Source of the DNA: Sphaerisporangium sp. TRM90804
GTDB lineage: Bacteria; Actinomycetota; Actinomycetes; Streptosporangiales; Streptosporangiaceae
NCBI RefSeq assembly: GCF_029846175.1
Contig: NZ_JARWAC010000016.1
Span: 124,001-188,000, forward strand
Length of the DNA stretch: 64,000 bases
Reading direction: 5' to 3'
The position numbers and the translations under genes are program-made. The notes beneath the pieces are model-generated. The model saw nothing but the letters and a program-made list of their open reading frames with translations. It had not been told where the DNA came from and ran no database searches. Of the stretch, positions 26,572-34,829 are shown in pieces; the stretch's first letter is position 1, and each line of letters starts with the position of its first letter.

Positions 26572-27168
26572 TCAGGGCTCACGGGCGCCGTACACGCGCA
26601 GGACGCTGTGGCGGAGTGCCGCCGCCGTCTGTTCGGTGGTCACGCGGCCGGCGGCGACCTCGCCGCCGGCCGCGTGACCGAGCGCGATGGTCGCGGAGAC
26701 CAGCCAGGCAGGGCTGAGGGTGCCGTCGAACTCGCCGGCGGCCTGGCCGCGCCTGATCAGCTTCTCGAGGCGTTCGACGACCGCGGCATGCCGGCGGTCG
26801 GACTCCGCCGGGCCGGCGGCGGCCACCGAGGGATGCAGGAGCAGCGGGTACCGGTCGAACAGCCGCCAGGTGACGTCCAGCCAGCGCAGCAGCGCCTCAG
26901 TGGCGGTGCCGCTCTCCATGTCGGCGACGTCCAGTGCGGCTACGGCTTCGGCGGTGATGTGGTCGACGACCGCGGCCACCAGCAGCGTTCGGGACGGGTA
27001 GTGGGCGTACACGGTCTGGCGGGTGACGCCGGCCGTGGCGGCGACCTGTTCCACCTTCGCATCCGGCTGCCGGCCGAGCACCTGGACGGCGGCGTCGAGT
27101 ACGGCGGCGGCGCTGCGCTCGGCGTCCGAACGCCGCCGCCGGCTCCGGCGGCCGGCTATCTCTGACAC
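26572..27168 (-). CDS. TetR-family transcriptional regulator
   Basis: The 198-residue protein has a basic N-terminus and a TetR helix-turn-helix (KVEQVAATAGVTRQTVYAHYPSRTLLVAAVVDHI) at residues 38-72, then an all-helical ligand domain. It differs from KstR and KstR2, so it is probably not the repressor of the adjacent steroid block. It is divergent from the SnoaL-like gene at 27239 with 70 bases between them, which suggests it controls that gene and itself. Short inverted motifs (GTCTA at about 27173 and TAGAC about 22 bases on) could be operators. The ligand is unknown. Confidence 0.85.
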   Translation of the reverse strand: MSEIAGRRSRRRRSDAERSAAAVLDAAVQVLGRQPDAKVEQVAATAGVTRQTVYAHYPSRTLLVAAVVDHITAEAVAALDVADMESGTATEALLRWLDVTWRLFDRYPLLLHPSVAAAGPAESDRRHAAVVERLEKLIRRGQAAGEFDGTLSPAWLVSATIALGHAAGGEVAAGRVTTEQTAAALRHSVLRVYGAREP

Positions 27169-27238
27169 GTTGTCTAAGCTACCACCGGGCGTTATCGTAG
27201 ACGCGATGTCAAAGTTAAGTTGATTTCAAGGAGATCGA

Positions 27239-27613
27239 ATGACGCCCCGCACCGATCTGACCGGCTATCTGACCCGCTATCCGCAGGAGGCGGGGCTGGG
27301 CGACGAGGATCCGGCGACCGTGCTGGACCGTTACCACACGCCGGACTACGAGCTGGTCAACGACGGTGTGCGGCTGGACCGGCAGCGGCTGCTCGACCAC
27401 ATCCGCCCGGCCCGCAACCGGGCCACCGGTCTCCGTGTCGAGGTGGAGCAGGCCCTGGTGGACGGTGACCAGATCGCCGCCCGCTACCGGCTCACCGCGG
27501 AGCTGCGTAAGGGCGGCGCCATCACCACCGAGATCTACCTGTTCGGCGAGCTGGCCCCCGACGGCCGCCTGCGCCGCGCCACCCAGGCCACCCGCACGAT
27601 CCCCTCCGCATAG
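27239..27613 (+). CDS. SnoaL-like / NTF2-fold protein
   Basis: An AAGGAG ribosome binding site precedes the ATG at 27239. The 124-residue product has the cone-like alpha+beta pattern of the SnoaL/NTF2 superfamily: an initial helix, a central LDRYHTPDYELVNDGVRLDR and a C-terminal set of strands (DQIAARYRLTAEL, ITTEIYLFGELAPDGRL). Such proteins act as small isomerases or cyclases, or bind hydrophobic ligands. It is divergent from a TetR gene, a common detoxification or inducible arrangement. No catalytic dyad could be assigned with confidence. Confidence 0.65.
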   Translation: MTPRTDLTGYLTRYPQEAGLGDEDPATVLDRYHTPDYELVNDGVRLDRQRLLDHIRPARNRATGLRVEVEQALVDGDQIAARYRLTAELRKGGAITTEIYLFGELAPDGRLRRATQATRTIPSA

Positions 27614-27680
27614 CTGCACGGGCACGTCGCGCGGTTCCTGAATACCGTCCGAGCTGGCCAACCCCCGAAATGGCACCTTC

Positions 27681-27702
27681 GGCGCAGGCCTATTCCTGCG
27701 CC
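27681..27702. terminator. Hairpin between convergent genes
   Basis: A perfect 8-base stem (GGCGCAGG / CCTGCGCC) with a six-base loop, followed by TCTCGT, lies between the SnoaL-like gene and the convergent ATPase-domain gene and could serve both strands. Confidence 0.6.
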
Positions 27703-27775
27703 TCTCGTCGGCCGGCTACGGACCTGCTTCGCAGGTGGAGGATGGGGGTGAGGCTCGGTCGCCGGGTCCAGGCCG

Positions 27776-28180
27776 TCAGCGCGCCATCTCGAACCACACG
27801 ACCAGCCCCGACTCGTTCTCCGTCCATCCCCACGCCGAGGACATCTCCCGCACCAGCCATAGCCCACGGCCGCTCTCACTGAGAGGGTCCACCTGTGCGG
27901 GAATCTGGGGGATGCCGTTCGGGGAGCCCTCATCGATCACTTCGACGCGCAGCCCGCGAACCGTGTCCGCGACCACGAGCCGCACGATCCCCTGATCCCC
28001 ACGTCCGGAATCGGAGTGCCGTACCGAGTTGCCGATGAGTTCGCTCACCAGCAGCGCGACCTCGTCGGCGTCCCCCCGCCCCGCCGCGTGCAGCAGCGAC
28101 CGCACGTACTCCCGCGCCACCCCCACCGAGCTGGCCCTACCGGGCACGTCGGCCGCCCCGAGCAGCCCCGCCGTCCTCAC
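27776..28180 (-). CDS. Histidine-kinase-like ATPase domain protein (anti-sigma/regulatory type)
   Basis: The 134-residue protein is a lone HATPase_c_2 domain: N-box LLVSELIGNSVRHSDSGRGD, G1-box VIDEGSPNGIPQ and G2-box ESGRGLWLVREMSSAWGW. Proteins of this type act as RsbW/SpoIIAB-like anti-sigma kinases or as partners of DUF397 and HTH-DUF5753 regulators in actinomycetes. The DUF397 gene and a DUF5753 remnant lie just upstream on the other strand. Its ATG overlaps by four bases the stop of a 33-codon reading frame, pointing to coupled translation. Confidence 0.85.
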   Translation of the reverse strand: MRTAGLLGAADVPGRASSVGVAREYVRSLLHAAGRGDADEVALLVSELIGNSVRHSDSGRGDQGIVRLVVADTVRGLRVEVIDEGSPNGIPQIPAQVDPLSESGRGLWLVREMSSAWGWTENESGLVVWFEMAR

Positions 28181-28278
28181 CGAGCCACCTCCCAGACACG
28201 CTCGGCCGCATCGTCCGCCAGCGCCCGTACTCGTTGGATCCTCGCCGGTGTCCCGGTGAAGAACTTCAGCACACTCAT
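28177..28278 (-). CDS. Small 33-residue protein translationally coupled to the ATPase-domain gene
   Basis: From the ATG at 28278, after a GGAAGGCGGAG stretch, the frame encodes MSVLKFFTGTPARIQRVRAL and a further 13 residues ending ERVWEVAR. Its stop overlaps the start of the ATPase-domain gene (ATGA). The composition is a charged amphipathic helix. I do not recognise a family; it could be a small partner of the ATPase or a leader peptide for translational coupling. Confidence 0.5.
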   Translation of the reverse strand: MSVLKFFTGTPARIQRVRALADDAAERVWEVAR

Positions 28279-28299
28279 CGGCTCCGCCTTCCGTCGGGC

Positions 28300-28644
28300 G
28301 TAGTCCTCGGCGAGGGAGTCCTCCGGCAGCTCGTAGGGACGGACAAGACCACGGCCGAGCAGCTCGGACGGCTTTCGGAACATCGGCCGAACGTGGTCGT
28401 CCAAGTCCTGCCCTACCGCGCGGGAGCGCACCCCGCGCTGACGGGGTCGTTCAACATCGTGGGGTTTCCCGCGTCCAGCGACCTCGACGTCGTCTACTTG
28501 GAGAACATGGCGAGCGCCCTCTACCTAGAGGAAGCCGAAGACGTGCGGAGATACGCATCGGTGTTCGACTACCTGCGTGCGATGGCACTGAGTCCGAAGG
28601 AATCGGCCGATATGCTGGCGCAAGCGGCAGATGCGCTCGCGTGA
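28300..28644 (+). pseudogene. C-terminal remnant of an HTH-DUF5753 regulator
   Basis: Starting at about 28300 the frame encodes about 114 residues of a DUF5753 domain (RPNVVVQVLPYRAGAHPALT, DVVYLENMASALYLEEAEDV, SVFDYLRAMALSPKESADM). The N-terminal XRE-type helix-turn-helix of these Scr1-like regulators is missing, there is no credible start, and the upstream DNA codes on the other strand. The stop is three bases from a GTG of the DUF397 frame. In intact loci the HTH-DUF5753 gene directly precedes DUF397, so this is a 5'-deleted copy. Confidence 0.75.
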
Positions 28645-28670
28645 GCGAGCCAGCAGGGAGGAGGCGCGGG

Positions 28671-28874
28671 ATGTCTCACACGGATTCGCCCAGCGCCATG
28701 TGGCGCACGAGTACGTACAGCGGCGGAAACGGGAACTGCGTCGAGATCGCGGATCTCCCTGGCGGCATGGTCGCCGTCCGCGATTCGAAAATCACGGACG
28801 GCCCTGTGCTGAGGTGCGAGCGTGCCGCATGGGTCGCCTGTCTAGGTGCGATCAAATCGGGCACGGTCGGCTAG
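28671..28874 (+). CDS. DUF397-domain small protein
   Basis: A GGGAGGAGG ribosome binding site precedes the ATG at 28671, giving 67 residues. The core (MWRTSTYSGGNGNCVEIADL, then VAVRDSKITDGPVL and a terminal helix) is the DUF397 signature W-x-x-S-Y-S-x-x-x-G-x-C-V-E. DUF397 proteins are usually encoded right after an HTH-DUF5753 regulator and act with it as small accessory or anti-regulator proteins in Streptomyces and relatives. Here the partner gene is truncated, so this protein is either orphaned or serves a homologue elsewhere. Confidence 0.88.
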   Translation: MSHTDSPSAMWRTSTYSGGNGNCVEIADLPGGMVAVRDSKITDGPVLRCERAAWVACLGAIKSGTVG

Positions 28875-28969
28875 TGCGTTGACCTCGATTGTTGGCGGGC
28901 GGGTTCCACGCCGGTCGGTGTTCACGGTGCCGGCTCGGCGGGCCCCATCCTCGAAGCGGAAAAGGGCAT

Positions 28970-29218
28970 TCAGGCGGGCTCAGGCGAAGTAGTGGCTGAG
29001 GTGGGGTCGTCGACCGCCCAGAAGCCGCCGAGCCAGGCGACGTATTCTCCGGTCCGCTCGGGGGTGCCGGAGCCGGCGGGGACGCCGAGGTGGGACGAGA
29101 AGACCCCGGCCACCTCGTACGACAGGAAGGGCGTCCAGGTCGATCCGGGCGAACGCGTCCACGTCGACGGGGGCGGCGATGATCCGCAGCCGCTCCCCGA
29201 CCCGGCCATCCGGCTGGG
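28970..29218 (-). pseudogene. Frameshifted coding remnant of unknown family
   Basis: Strong G/C third-position bias switches frame near 29130. Upstream of the shift the minus strand reads GRVGERLRIIAAPVDVDAFA followed by RIDLD; after it, in another frame, PFLSYEVAGVFSSHLGVPAG and, further on, GEYVAWLGGFWAVDDPT to a stop at 28970. The two halves join naturally if one base is restored. No start or family is evident beyond this, so only the 3' part of a former gene may survive. It lies between the DUF397 gene and the divergent methyltransferase. Confidence 0.5.
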
Positions 29219-29303
29219 TTCTTCTCCGTGGCGAGCGCTGCCGGCCGGCCGCGAGTTGGGAGGAGGGGCCGCGAACGGGCGCCCGGCGTTGTATGGATGA
29301 GTC

Positions 29304-29993
29304 ATGACCGCGCGCTATGAGGGCCATGCCGAGTGGTACGACGACTACATCGGGACCAGCGCCGCCGACAACGTCGACGCGATAGTCCAGCTCCTCGGCC
29401 CCGGGAAGGGCCTGTGCCTGGACGTCGGCTGTGGCACCGGTCTCTACCTCGACGCCCTCCGGTCGACCGGCCGGACCGTCGTGGGGCTGGACCGGGCGGC
29501 CGACCAGCTGCGTCTCGCCCGCCGCCGGGATCGCGCCCCGCTCCTCCAAGGCGACGCGACGACGCTTCCGTTCGCCGCGGGCACCTTCGGCACCGTCGCC
29601 GCGCTGTGGGTCTCCACCGACGTCGGCGACTTCGCCGGGCTGCTGAGGGAGGCGGCGCGCGTGCTGCTTCCGGGCGGCTCGCTGCTGTTCTACGGCGTGC
29701 ATCCCTGCTTCAACGGCCCGCACATCGAGCCGCGGGAGGACGGGGCGATGGTCATCCACCCCACCTACCGCATCAAGGGCTGGCACGACCGCGCGCCGTG
29801 GTGGCGCCCCGGCGGGGTCCGCGACCGGGTGGGAATGAGCCAGGTGCCGCTACCCGACCTGATCAACGCCTTCATCGACGCCGGGCTGAGCATCGACCGG
29901 GTGTACGAGCCGCGCGAACACCCCATCCCCTACGTGCTGGCGGTGAAGGCGTCCCGTCGAAACGACAACCACCGCCCTGCCCAGCCGGGCTAG
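29304..29993 (+). CDS. Class I SAM-dependent methyltransferase
   Basis: The 229-residue protein begins MTARYEGHAEWYDDYIG and has motif I GLCLDVGCGTGLYLDALRS, the acidic VVGLDRA, and LLQGDATTLPFAAGTFGTVA, all as in Methyltransf_11/25 enzymes of small-molecule or quinone metabolism. It ends with a family-typical VLAVKASR strand. It stands alone between a decayed region and a convergent HxlR gene, so no substrate can be proposed from context. Confidence 0.85.
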   Translation: MTARYEGHAEWYDDYIGTSAADNVDAIVQLLGPGKGLCLDVGCGTGLYLDALRSTGRTVVGLDRAADQLRLARRRDRAPLLQGDATTLPFAAGTFGTVAALWVSTDVGDFAGLLREAARVLLPGGSLLFYGVHPCFNGPHIEPREDGAMVIHPTYRIKGWHDRAPWWRPGGVRDRVGMSQVPLPDLINAFIDAGLSIDRVYEPREHPIPYVLAVKASRRNDNHRPAQPG

Positions 29994-30088
29994 CCGGAGC
30001 GACGGCCGCCCCCGGCCTGTCCGTACAGCGCGACGACCAGGAGCGTTTGGCCTGCCGCGGGCGCCGACCCGGGGTGACGGGCCTTGCG

Positions 30089-30478
30089 CTACCTGTCGTT
30101 CCGCTGCCCCGCGACCCCCGACTGAGCGCGCCGGTCGTAGGCCGCCTGGGCGGCCAGCACGTCGTCGCTGTTCGTCTCGGCCCAGCTCTGCAACGACTCC
30201 AGCAGGTCGTGCAGGCTCAACCCGAGCCTGGTGAGCTCGTACTCGACCCGCGGCGGCACGACCGGATAGACCGTACGCGTCACCAGGCCGTCGCGCTCAA
30301 GCCCGCGCAGGGTCTGGGTCAGCATCTTCGGGCTGATGTCACTGATCTTGGTCTGCAGCTCCGAGTAACGCCGCGGGCCGTCCGTCAGCGTCAGCAGGAC
30401 GAGAACGCTCCAGGTGTCGCCGATCCGGTCGAGCACCCGGCGGCTCGGGCAGTCTTTCGCGTACACGTCTACCGTCAC
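30089..30478 (-). CDS. HxlR-family transcriptional regulator
   Basis: From the GTG at 30478 the 129-residue product is a single HxlR winged helix with the conserved early cysteine ([20 protein letters not shown], Cys10), the recognition region [20 protein letters not shown] and the wing [12 protein letters not shown]. In this family the N-terminal cysteine can sense electrophiles or oxidants. It is divergent from an NmrA/QOR2-like oxidoreductase with a palindrome between them, the same architecture as QorR-qor2 systems. The open frame continues upstream but into the intergenic operator, so the GTG start is preferred. Confidence 0.87.
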   Translation of the reverse strand: MTVDVYAKDCPSRRVLDRIGDTWSVLVLLTLTDGPRRYSELQTKISDISPKMLTQTLRGLERDGLVTRTVYPVVPPRVEYELTRLGLSLHDLLESLQSWAETNSDDVLAAQAAYDRRAQSGVAGQRNDR

Positions 30479-30504
30479 CAGGACACTATCCCCGAAGTGT
30501 GTAC

Positions 30505-30520
30505 GGCACTTCAAGGTGCC
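30505..30520. promoter_or_regulatory. Palindromic operator candidate for the HxlR regulator
   Basis: GGCACTTCAAGGTGCC is an almost perfect palindrome, 26 bases upstream of the HxlR start and 80 bases upstream of the oxidoreductase ATG. Position and symmetry suit control of both divergent genes. Confidence 0.55.
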
Positions 30521-30599
30521 CACTCTCTTTCGGGAAGTGATGCTCGACCTGGCCCGTTGGCCATGAGCGCAAGCATCGCCCCACCTGAGGGAGTCTGAC

Positions 30600-31433
30600 A
30601 TGACCATCGTCGTCACCGGAGCCACCGGACATCTGGGCCGGGCCGTCGTCGAGTCGCTGCTGGATCGCGGAGTGCCCGCCGACCAGATCCTGGCCACCGG
30701 CCGCGACCTGAACAAGCTCGCCCGCCTCGACGTCCCGTCCCGGCGCGCCTCGTACGACGATCCCGAGAGCGTGCGCGCCGCCTTCACCGGCGCCGACAAG
30801 GTGCTCTTCGTCTCCGGCAGCGAAGTCGGCCGGCGAGTCCCGCAGCACCGCAACGTGGTCGAGGCGGCCAAGGCCGCCGGCGTCGGGCGGGTGGTCTACA
30901 CCAGCGCGCCGAAGGCCGACACCTCCGACATGCGGCTGGTCGCCGAGCACCGGGCGACGGAGAAGATGCTGCTCGACTCGGGGGTGCCGGCGGTCTTCCT
31001 GCGCAACGGCTGGTACCTCGAGAACTACGACGTGGCCGACGCGCTGGAGCACGGCATCTTCGGCGCGGCCGGTGAGGGCAGGATCAGCGCCGCGCCCCGC
31101 GTGGACTACGCCGAGGCCGCCGCGGCGGCGCTTCTCCTGGACGACCCCAAGCAGGTGTACGAGCTGGGCGGCGAGTCGTTCACCCTGGCCGAGCTGGCGG
31201 CCGAGATCTCCCGCCAGTCGGGCCGCGAGGTGACCTACACCGACCTGAGCGAGGAGAAGTACATCGAGATGCTGGTCGGCGCGGGCATCCCGGTGGAGGG
31301 CGCCAAGGTCTACGCCGACAGCCACCGGGCGGCGTCCAACGGCGCCCTGGAGATCGAGGGCGACGACCTGGCGACCCTGCTCGGCCGCCCGGCGACCCCA
31401 CTGTCCACCGCCATCAAGAACACCCTGGCCTGA
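30600..31433 (+). CDS. NmrA/QOR2-type NAD(P)H-dependent oxidoreductase
   Basis: The 277-residue protein is an atypical short-chain dehydrogenase: nucleotide-binding [20 protein letters not shown] at the N-terminus, [28 protein letters not shown] and [12 protein letters not shown], as in quinone oxidoreductase 2 (QorB). The family lacks the usual YxxxK dyad. With the divergent HxlR gene it forms the known quinone-stress pair, in which the regulator responds to quinones and the enzyme reduces them. The ATG follows GAGGGAG at a short spacing. Confidence 0.86.
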   Translation: MTIVVTGATGHLGRAVVESLLDRGVPADQILATGRDLNKLARLDVPSRRASYDDPESVRAAFTGADKVLFVSGSEVGRRVPQHRNVVEAAKAAGVGRVVYTSAPKADTSDMRLVAEHRATEKMLLDSGVPAVFLRNGWYLENYDVADALEHGIFGAAGEGRISAAPRVDYAEAAAAALLLDDPKQVYELGGESFTLAELAAEISRQSGREVTYTDLSEEKYIEMLVGAGIPVEGAKVYADSHRAASNGALEIEGDDLATLLGRPATPLSTAIKNTLA

Positions 31434-31460
31434 GAGCGTCGTGGCACCCGGGAGCGGGCG

Positions 31461-32378
31461 TCAGCGGGGGCGGGGGGCGGCGGCGAAGTTGACCCTGATG
31501 GAGTACAGGGAGCTGCTGGCGGTGATGAAAAGCTCGTTGCGCTTGGGGCCGCCGAACGTGAAGTTGGAGACGACCTCGGGGACGAGCAGCTTGCCGATCA
31601 GCGTGCCGTCGGGGTCGAAGCAGTGCAGGCCGTCGTGGGCGGCGGCCCACAGGCGGCCGGCGTCGTCCAGGCGGACGCCGTCGAAGACCCCGGCGTCGCA
31701 GGTGCCGAAGACCTCCCCGCCCGACAGGGCGCCGTCCTCGCCGACGTCGAAGCGGCGGACGTGCTTGGCGGGGGTGTCGACGACGTACAGATGACGCTCG
31801 TCGGCGGAGAAGGCCAGGCCGTTGGGGCGGCCGAAGTCGTCGGCGACGACGGCCGCCCTGCCGGTGACCGGGTCGACGCGGTAGACGTGGCAGCCGCCGG
31901 TCTCGCTGTCGCCCCGGTTGCCCTCGTAGTCGCTGGTGATGCCGTAGTCGGGGTCGGTGAACCAGATGGACCCGTCGGAGTGCTCCACCACGTCGTTGGG
32001 GCTGTTGAACCGCTTGCCGTCCACCCGGTCGGCCACGACGGTGAGCGACCCGTCGTGCTCGGTGCGGGTGACCCGGCGGTGGCCCTGCTCGCAGCTGATC
32101 AGGCGGCCCGCGCGGTCGACGGTGTGCCCGTTGGCGTAACGCGACGGCTGCCGGAAGACCCCGACGGCGCCCGTCGTCTCGTCCCACCGCAGCACCCGCT
32201 CGTTCGGGATGTCGCTGAAGACGAGGTAGCGACCGGCCGGAAAGTAGGCCGGCCCCTCGGTCCAGCGGCACCCGGTGCGCAGGCGCCGCATCAACTGATC
32301 GCCGTTACACCTGCGGAACCGGTCGTCCAGCACCGTGAACTCCGCCTTGACACTGTCGGACATCTCACGCTCGATCAC
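31461..32378 (-). CDS. SMP-30/gluconolactonase/LRE-family lactonase
   Basis: The 305-residue protein is a six-bladed propeller of the SMP-30 family. Metal-ligand segments are WTEGPAYFPAGRYLVFSDIP (Glu), FNSPNDVVEHSDGSIWFTDP (Asn/Asp) and GRPNGLAFSADERHLYVVDT, with a last Asp in FDGVRLDDAGRLWAA. Family members hydrolyse sugar lactones or related esters with Ca2+ or Zn2+. The ATG at 32378 gives MIEREMSDSV; an in-frame Met six codons in is equally possible. It is convergent with the oxidoreductase gene and 20 bases after the Sel1/TPR gene on its own strand. Confidence 0.85.
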   Translation of the reverse strand: MIEREMSDSVKAEFTVLDDRFRRCNGDQLMRRLRTGCRWTEGPAYFPAGRYLVFSDIPNERVLRWDETTGAVGVFRQPSRYANGHTVDRAGRLISCEQGHRRVTRTEHDGSLTVVADRVDGKRFNSPNDVVEHSDGSIWFTDPDYGITSDYEGNRGDSETGGCHVYRVDPVTGRAAVVADDFGRPNGLAFSADERHLYVVDTPAKHVRRFDVGEDGALSGGEVFGTCDAGVFDGVRLDDAGRLWAAAHDGLHCFDPDGTLIGKLLVPEVVSNFTFGGPKRNELFITASSSLYSIRVNFAAAPRPR

Positions 32379-32398
32379 GAAAGCGAACCCTACGGCGG

Positions 32399-33535
32399 TC
32401 AGGCGTCCTCGTGGGGGAGGTCGCGGAGGATCTGCAGTTGTTCTCTGCTGGCGCCCAGGGTCTCTGCCCGGGGAAGTAGGGCTTCGATCTCGGCGGCGCG
32501 GCCGGTCTCGCGCAGGAGCTGGGCGTAGGAGAAGACGGCGCTCAGCCAGCCGGCGTCGATGCTCTCCATCAGGAGGTCCTCGGCGGCCTCCAGGTTTCCC
32601 CGCTCCTGCTCGATGAGGGCGAGGTCCTCGTAGGCGGCGTCGGAGCCGTCGTCGATGGCGCGCCGGTAGTACTCGGCGGCCTCGTCCAGGCGGTCGCCGT
32701 CGGCGAGGAACTCGGCGTAGTAGTACAGGGCGCCCTCGTCCTCGTTCTCGACGGCCGCGCGGAAGTCGGCCTCTGCGGCCTCGCGGGCCTGCGGGCCTGC
32801 GTGGTCGGCGAGGAACTGGGCCCGGTGCACCAGGGCGTCGGGGGTCCCGGCGGCGACGGCGCGGTCGAGGTAGGCGCGGGCGGTGTCGAGGTCGCCGCGC
32901 TGCTCCTCGGCGAGCGCGAGCTTCACCAGCGCCGTCGAGCGCGCGGAGGTGTCGGCCTCCACCGCCTGGCGCAGCCAGGTGACGGCCGCCTCGGTGTCAC
33001 CGCGGTCGAGTTCCAGGCCGCCGAGGTTGCTGTAGGCCAGGGCGTCCCCCTGCGCCGCGGCCTCGCGCAGCACCCGCTCGGCCTCGGCCAGGCGCGAGGC
33101 GTCCTCGGTGAGGAAGGAGCCGTAGTCGTTGAGCGCGCCGGGCGCGCCCCGGCGGACGGCCTCGGCGTACCAGCGCTCGGCCCGCTCGCGGTCGTCCACG
33201 GCCTCGGACCAGATGGCGGCGACCCGCAGGGCGGCCGACGCGGACCCCTGCGCGGCGGCCCGCTCCATGAGCTCGGCGGCCTCGGTGGCGCGGTCGTCGG
33301 CGAGCAGCACGTCGGCGAGCCAGTCGTAGGCGTCGGAGTCCCCGGCGGCCAGGGCCGCGCGCAGGGTCCGCTCGGCCGCGCGGATGTCACCGGCGTCGAA
33401 GAGCATCGCGCCGTACTTGACCCCCGCCCCGGGTACCCCGTCCCGCACGGCCTGCTCGTACAGCCCGGCGGCCTCCTCGCCCAGGCCCATGGCGGCCAGG
33501 CGGTCGGCGCGGCTGAGGACGTCGTCGCTGCTCAT
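32399..33535 (-). CDS. Tetratricopeptide/Sel1-like repeat protein
   Basis: From the ATG at 33535 the product is 378 residues made almost wholly of helical repeats of about 35 residues, with Sel1/TPR features such as AAELMERAAAQGSASAALRV, RAERWYAEAVRRGAPGALND and LDEAAEYYRRAIDDGSDAAY. There is no signal peptide or enzymatic domain. It begins six bases after the stop of the toxin-preamble-like protein, so it is in the same operon as that gene and the WXG100-like gene. In such operons TPR proteins may act as chaperone, immunity or scaffold proteins; this is inference. Confidence 0.8.
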   Translation of the reverse strand: MSSDDVLSRADRLAAMGLGEEAAGLYEQAVRDGVPGAGVKYGAMLFDAGDIRAAERTLRAALAAGDSDAYDWLADVLLADDRATEAAELMERAAAQGSASAALRVAAIWSEAVDDRERAERWYAEAVRRGAPGALNDYGSFLTEDASRLAEAERVLREAAAQGDALAYSNLGGLELDRGDTEAAVTWLRQAVEADTSARSTALVKLALAEEQRGDLDTARAYLDRAVAAGTPDALVHRAQFLADHAGPQAREAAEADFRAAVENEDEGALYYYAEFLADGDRLDEAAEYYRRAIDDGSDAAYEDLALIEQERGNLEAAEDLLMESIDAGWLSAVFSYAQLLRETGRAAEIEALLPRAETLGASREQLQILRDLPHEDA

Positions 33536-33540
33536 CACTG

Positions 33541-34356
33541 CTACTTCCCGTCCTTGCGCTTGTTCGGGTTCCACCATTTCTTCCTACCGCCGTGCGAGGC
33601 CGCGCCCTGGTGCTTGTCGCTCGTGGACTTGCTGCCCCCGGTCCGGTGCGGTTTCCTGCCGCTCTGGCTGAGCTCGCCCTTGTTCTTGTCCTTCCTGCCC
33701 ATGTGCATGATCTGGTCACGCAGCGAATTGCCGGACTGCCTGAAGCCGCCCCCGGCCATCGGCACCCGCGGCCCGCCCGCCCCGGCGAGCACCGGGCCCC
33801 CGCCGCCCGGGCCGCGGGCGTTCCTGAGGATCGCGGCCAGCGGCTCGGTGACGCGCCGGGTCAGGCCGGGGGCCAGGACGCGGGCGCCCCCCTCGCCGGC
33901 CTCGCGCAGGATCTTGTTCATCGCGTACCGGCCGGCCAGGACGGTGGCCGTGGCGGTCCCGAGGGCGAGCGGCCCGCCGGCGAGCATGGAGGTCGCGAGC
34001 CGCACCGCGGTGACCGACGCCTGCGTGATCACCGCGACCTTGGTGCCGGTGACCACGTAGGCCGCCCCGTCGAGCACCACGGGCGCGACCCTGGCGGCGC
34101 GGGCGGCCTGCTCCAGGTGCCCGGTGCCGCCGGTTTTCTCCCAGTGGCCGGCCAGCGCGGTCGCGGACGCGCCCATGTAGGTCGAGGACGTCTGGCGGAC
34201 GGTGCGGTCCGCGCCCTCGGCGGCCGGGGCGGAGCCGGCCGCGAGGGTGCGCCACGCGTGCGCGTCCTTGCGCATCTCGTCCTCGTCGATGTTCGGCCAG
34301 GGCACGCCCGCCAGGCCGAGGATGCCGTCGGCCCAGGCGGGCAGGGTCACGCCCAT
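33541..34356 (-). CDS. WXG/polymorphic-toxin-preamble protein with a short basic C-terminus
   Basis: The 271-residue protein begins LPAWADGILGLAGVPWPNIDEDEMRKDAHAW without a signal peptide, an N-terminal domain widespread in actinobacterial polymorphic toxins exported by type VII-like systems. A glycine-rich hydrophobic stretch (about residues 90-150) follows, and then a strongly basic tail (RKDKNKGELS to NPNKRKDGK). Polymorphic toxins normally end in a 100-150-residue toxin domain; here only about 50 basic residues remain, so it is either a small novel effector tip or a toxin lacking its warhead. It overlaps the WXG100-like gene by ten bases. Confidence 0.7.
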   Translation of the reverse strand: MGVTLPAWADGILGLAGVPWPNIDEDEMRKDAHAWRTLAAGSAPAAEGADRTVRQTSSTYMGASATALAGHWEKTGGTGHLEQAARAARVAPVVLDGAAYVVTGTKVAVITQASVTAVRLATSMLAGGPLALGTATATVLAGRYAMNKILREAGEGGARVLAPGLTRRVTEPLAAILRNARGPGGGGPVLAGAGGPRVPMAGGGFRQSGNSLRDQIMHMGRKDKNKGELSQSGRKPHRTGGSKSTSDKHQGAASHGGRKKWWNPNKRKDGK

Positions 34357-34664
34357 GTGCCGCCCTGGCCTTCCGTCAGGCCCGCCACGCCGCGCGTCGT
34401 GTCGTCCTCGACGAGCGACACCCGACGGCTCGCGGTGCTCATCGCGTTCCCGGTGGAGCCGATGACGTCGCCGACCAGCGTGTACGCGTCCAGCGCCGTG
34501 GCGGTGGCCTGCGTGTAGGCGGAGGCCAGATAGCTCATCAGGCCGTCGTCGCCCCAGGAGGCCGCGCCGCCGCCGCGCTGCCGCAGGCGTTCCAGCGCCG
34601 CCGAGTACTCTTCCCCGTGGACCCGCAGGTGCGAGGCGGACGCCTCCAGCGACCCATGGGTCAT
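34347..34664 (-). CDS. WXG100/ESX-secretion-associated small helical protein
   Basis: The ATG at 34664, six bases after GGGGGA, gives 105 residues. It is a helical hairpin protein: SLEASASHLRVHGEEYSAAL, a central turn SWGDDGLMSYLASAY in place of the canonical WxG, and a second helix ALDAYTLVGDVIGSTGNAMS. Proteins of this size and plan (DUF2580/ESX-associated) partner with preamble-domain toxins in type VII-like secretion. The gene leads the operon with the preamble and TPR genes and is divergent from two YbaB-like genes. Confidence 0.75.
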   Translation of the reverse strand: MTHGSLEASASHLRVHGEEYSAALERLRQRGGGAASWGDDGLMSYLASAYTQATATALDAYTLVGDVIGSTGNAMSTASRRVSLVEDDTTRGVAGLTEGQGGTWA

Positions 34665-34829
34665 CTCGAATCCCCCATGCATGGGCCGTACGCTAGCCAA
34701 TGATCGTCCTCGATCAGCACATATTTCATGCAATGTGGAGACTTTTCCTGGATTCAGGCGATGACTCCGCTGGTCGTCAGTATCGTGACGATCTCGATGT
34801 TGCCACCAGCGGTCACCGAAGGAGAGCGC

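Noticed and set aside
26572-27168. TetR protein as the KstR of the adjacent steroid block
   Set aside because: Its sequence lacks similarity to KstR or KstR2 and it is paired divergently with the SnoaL-like gene.
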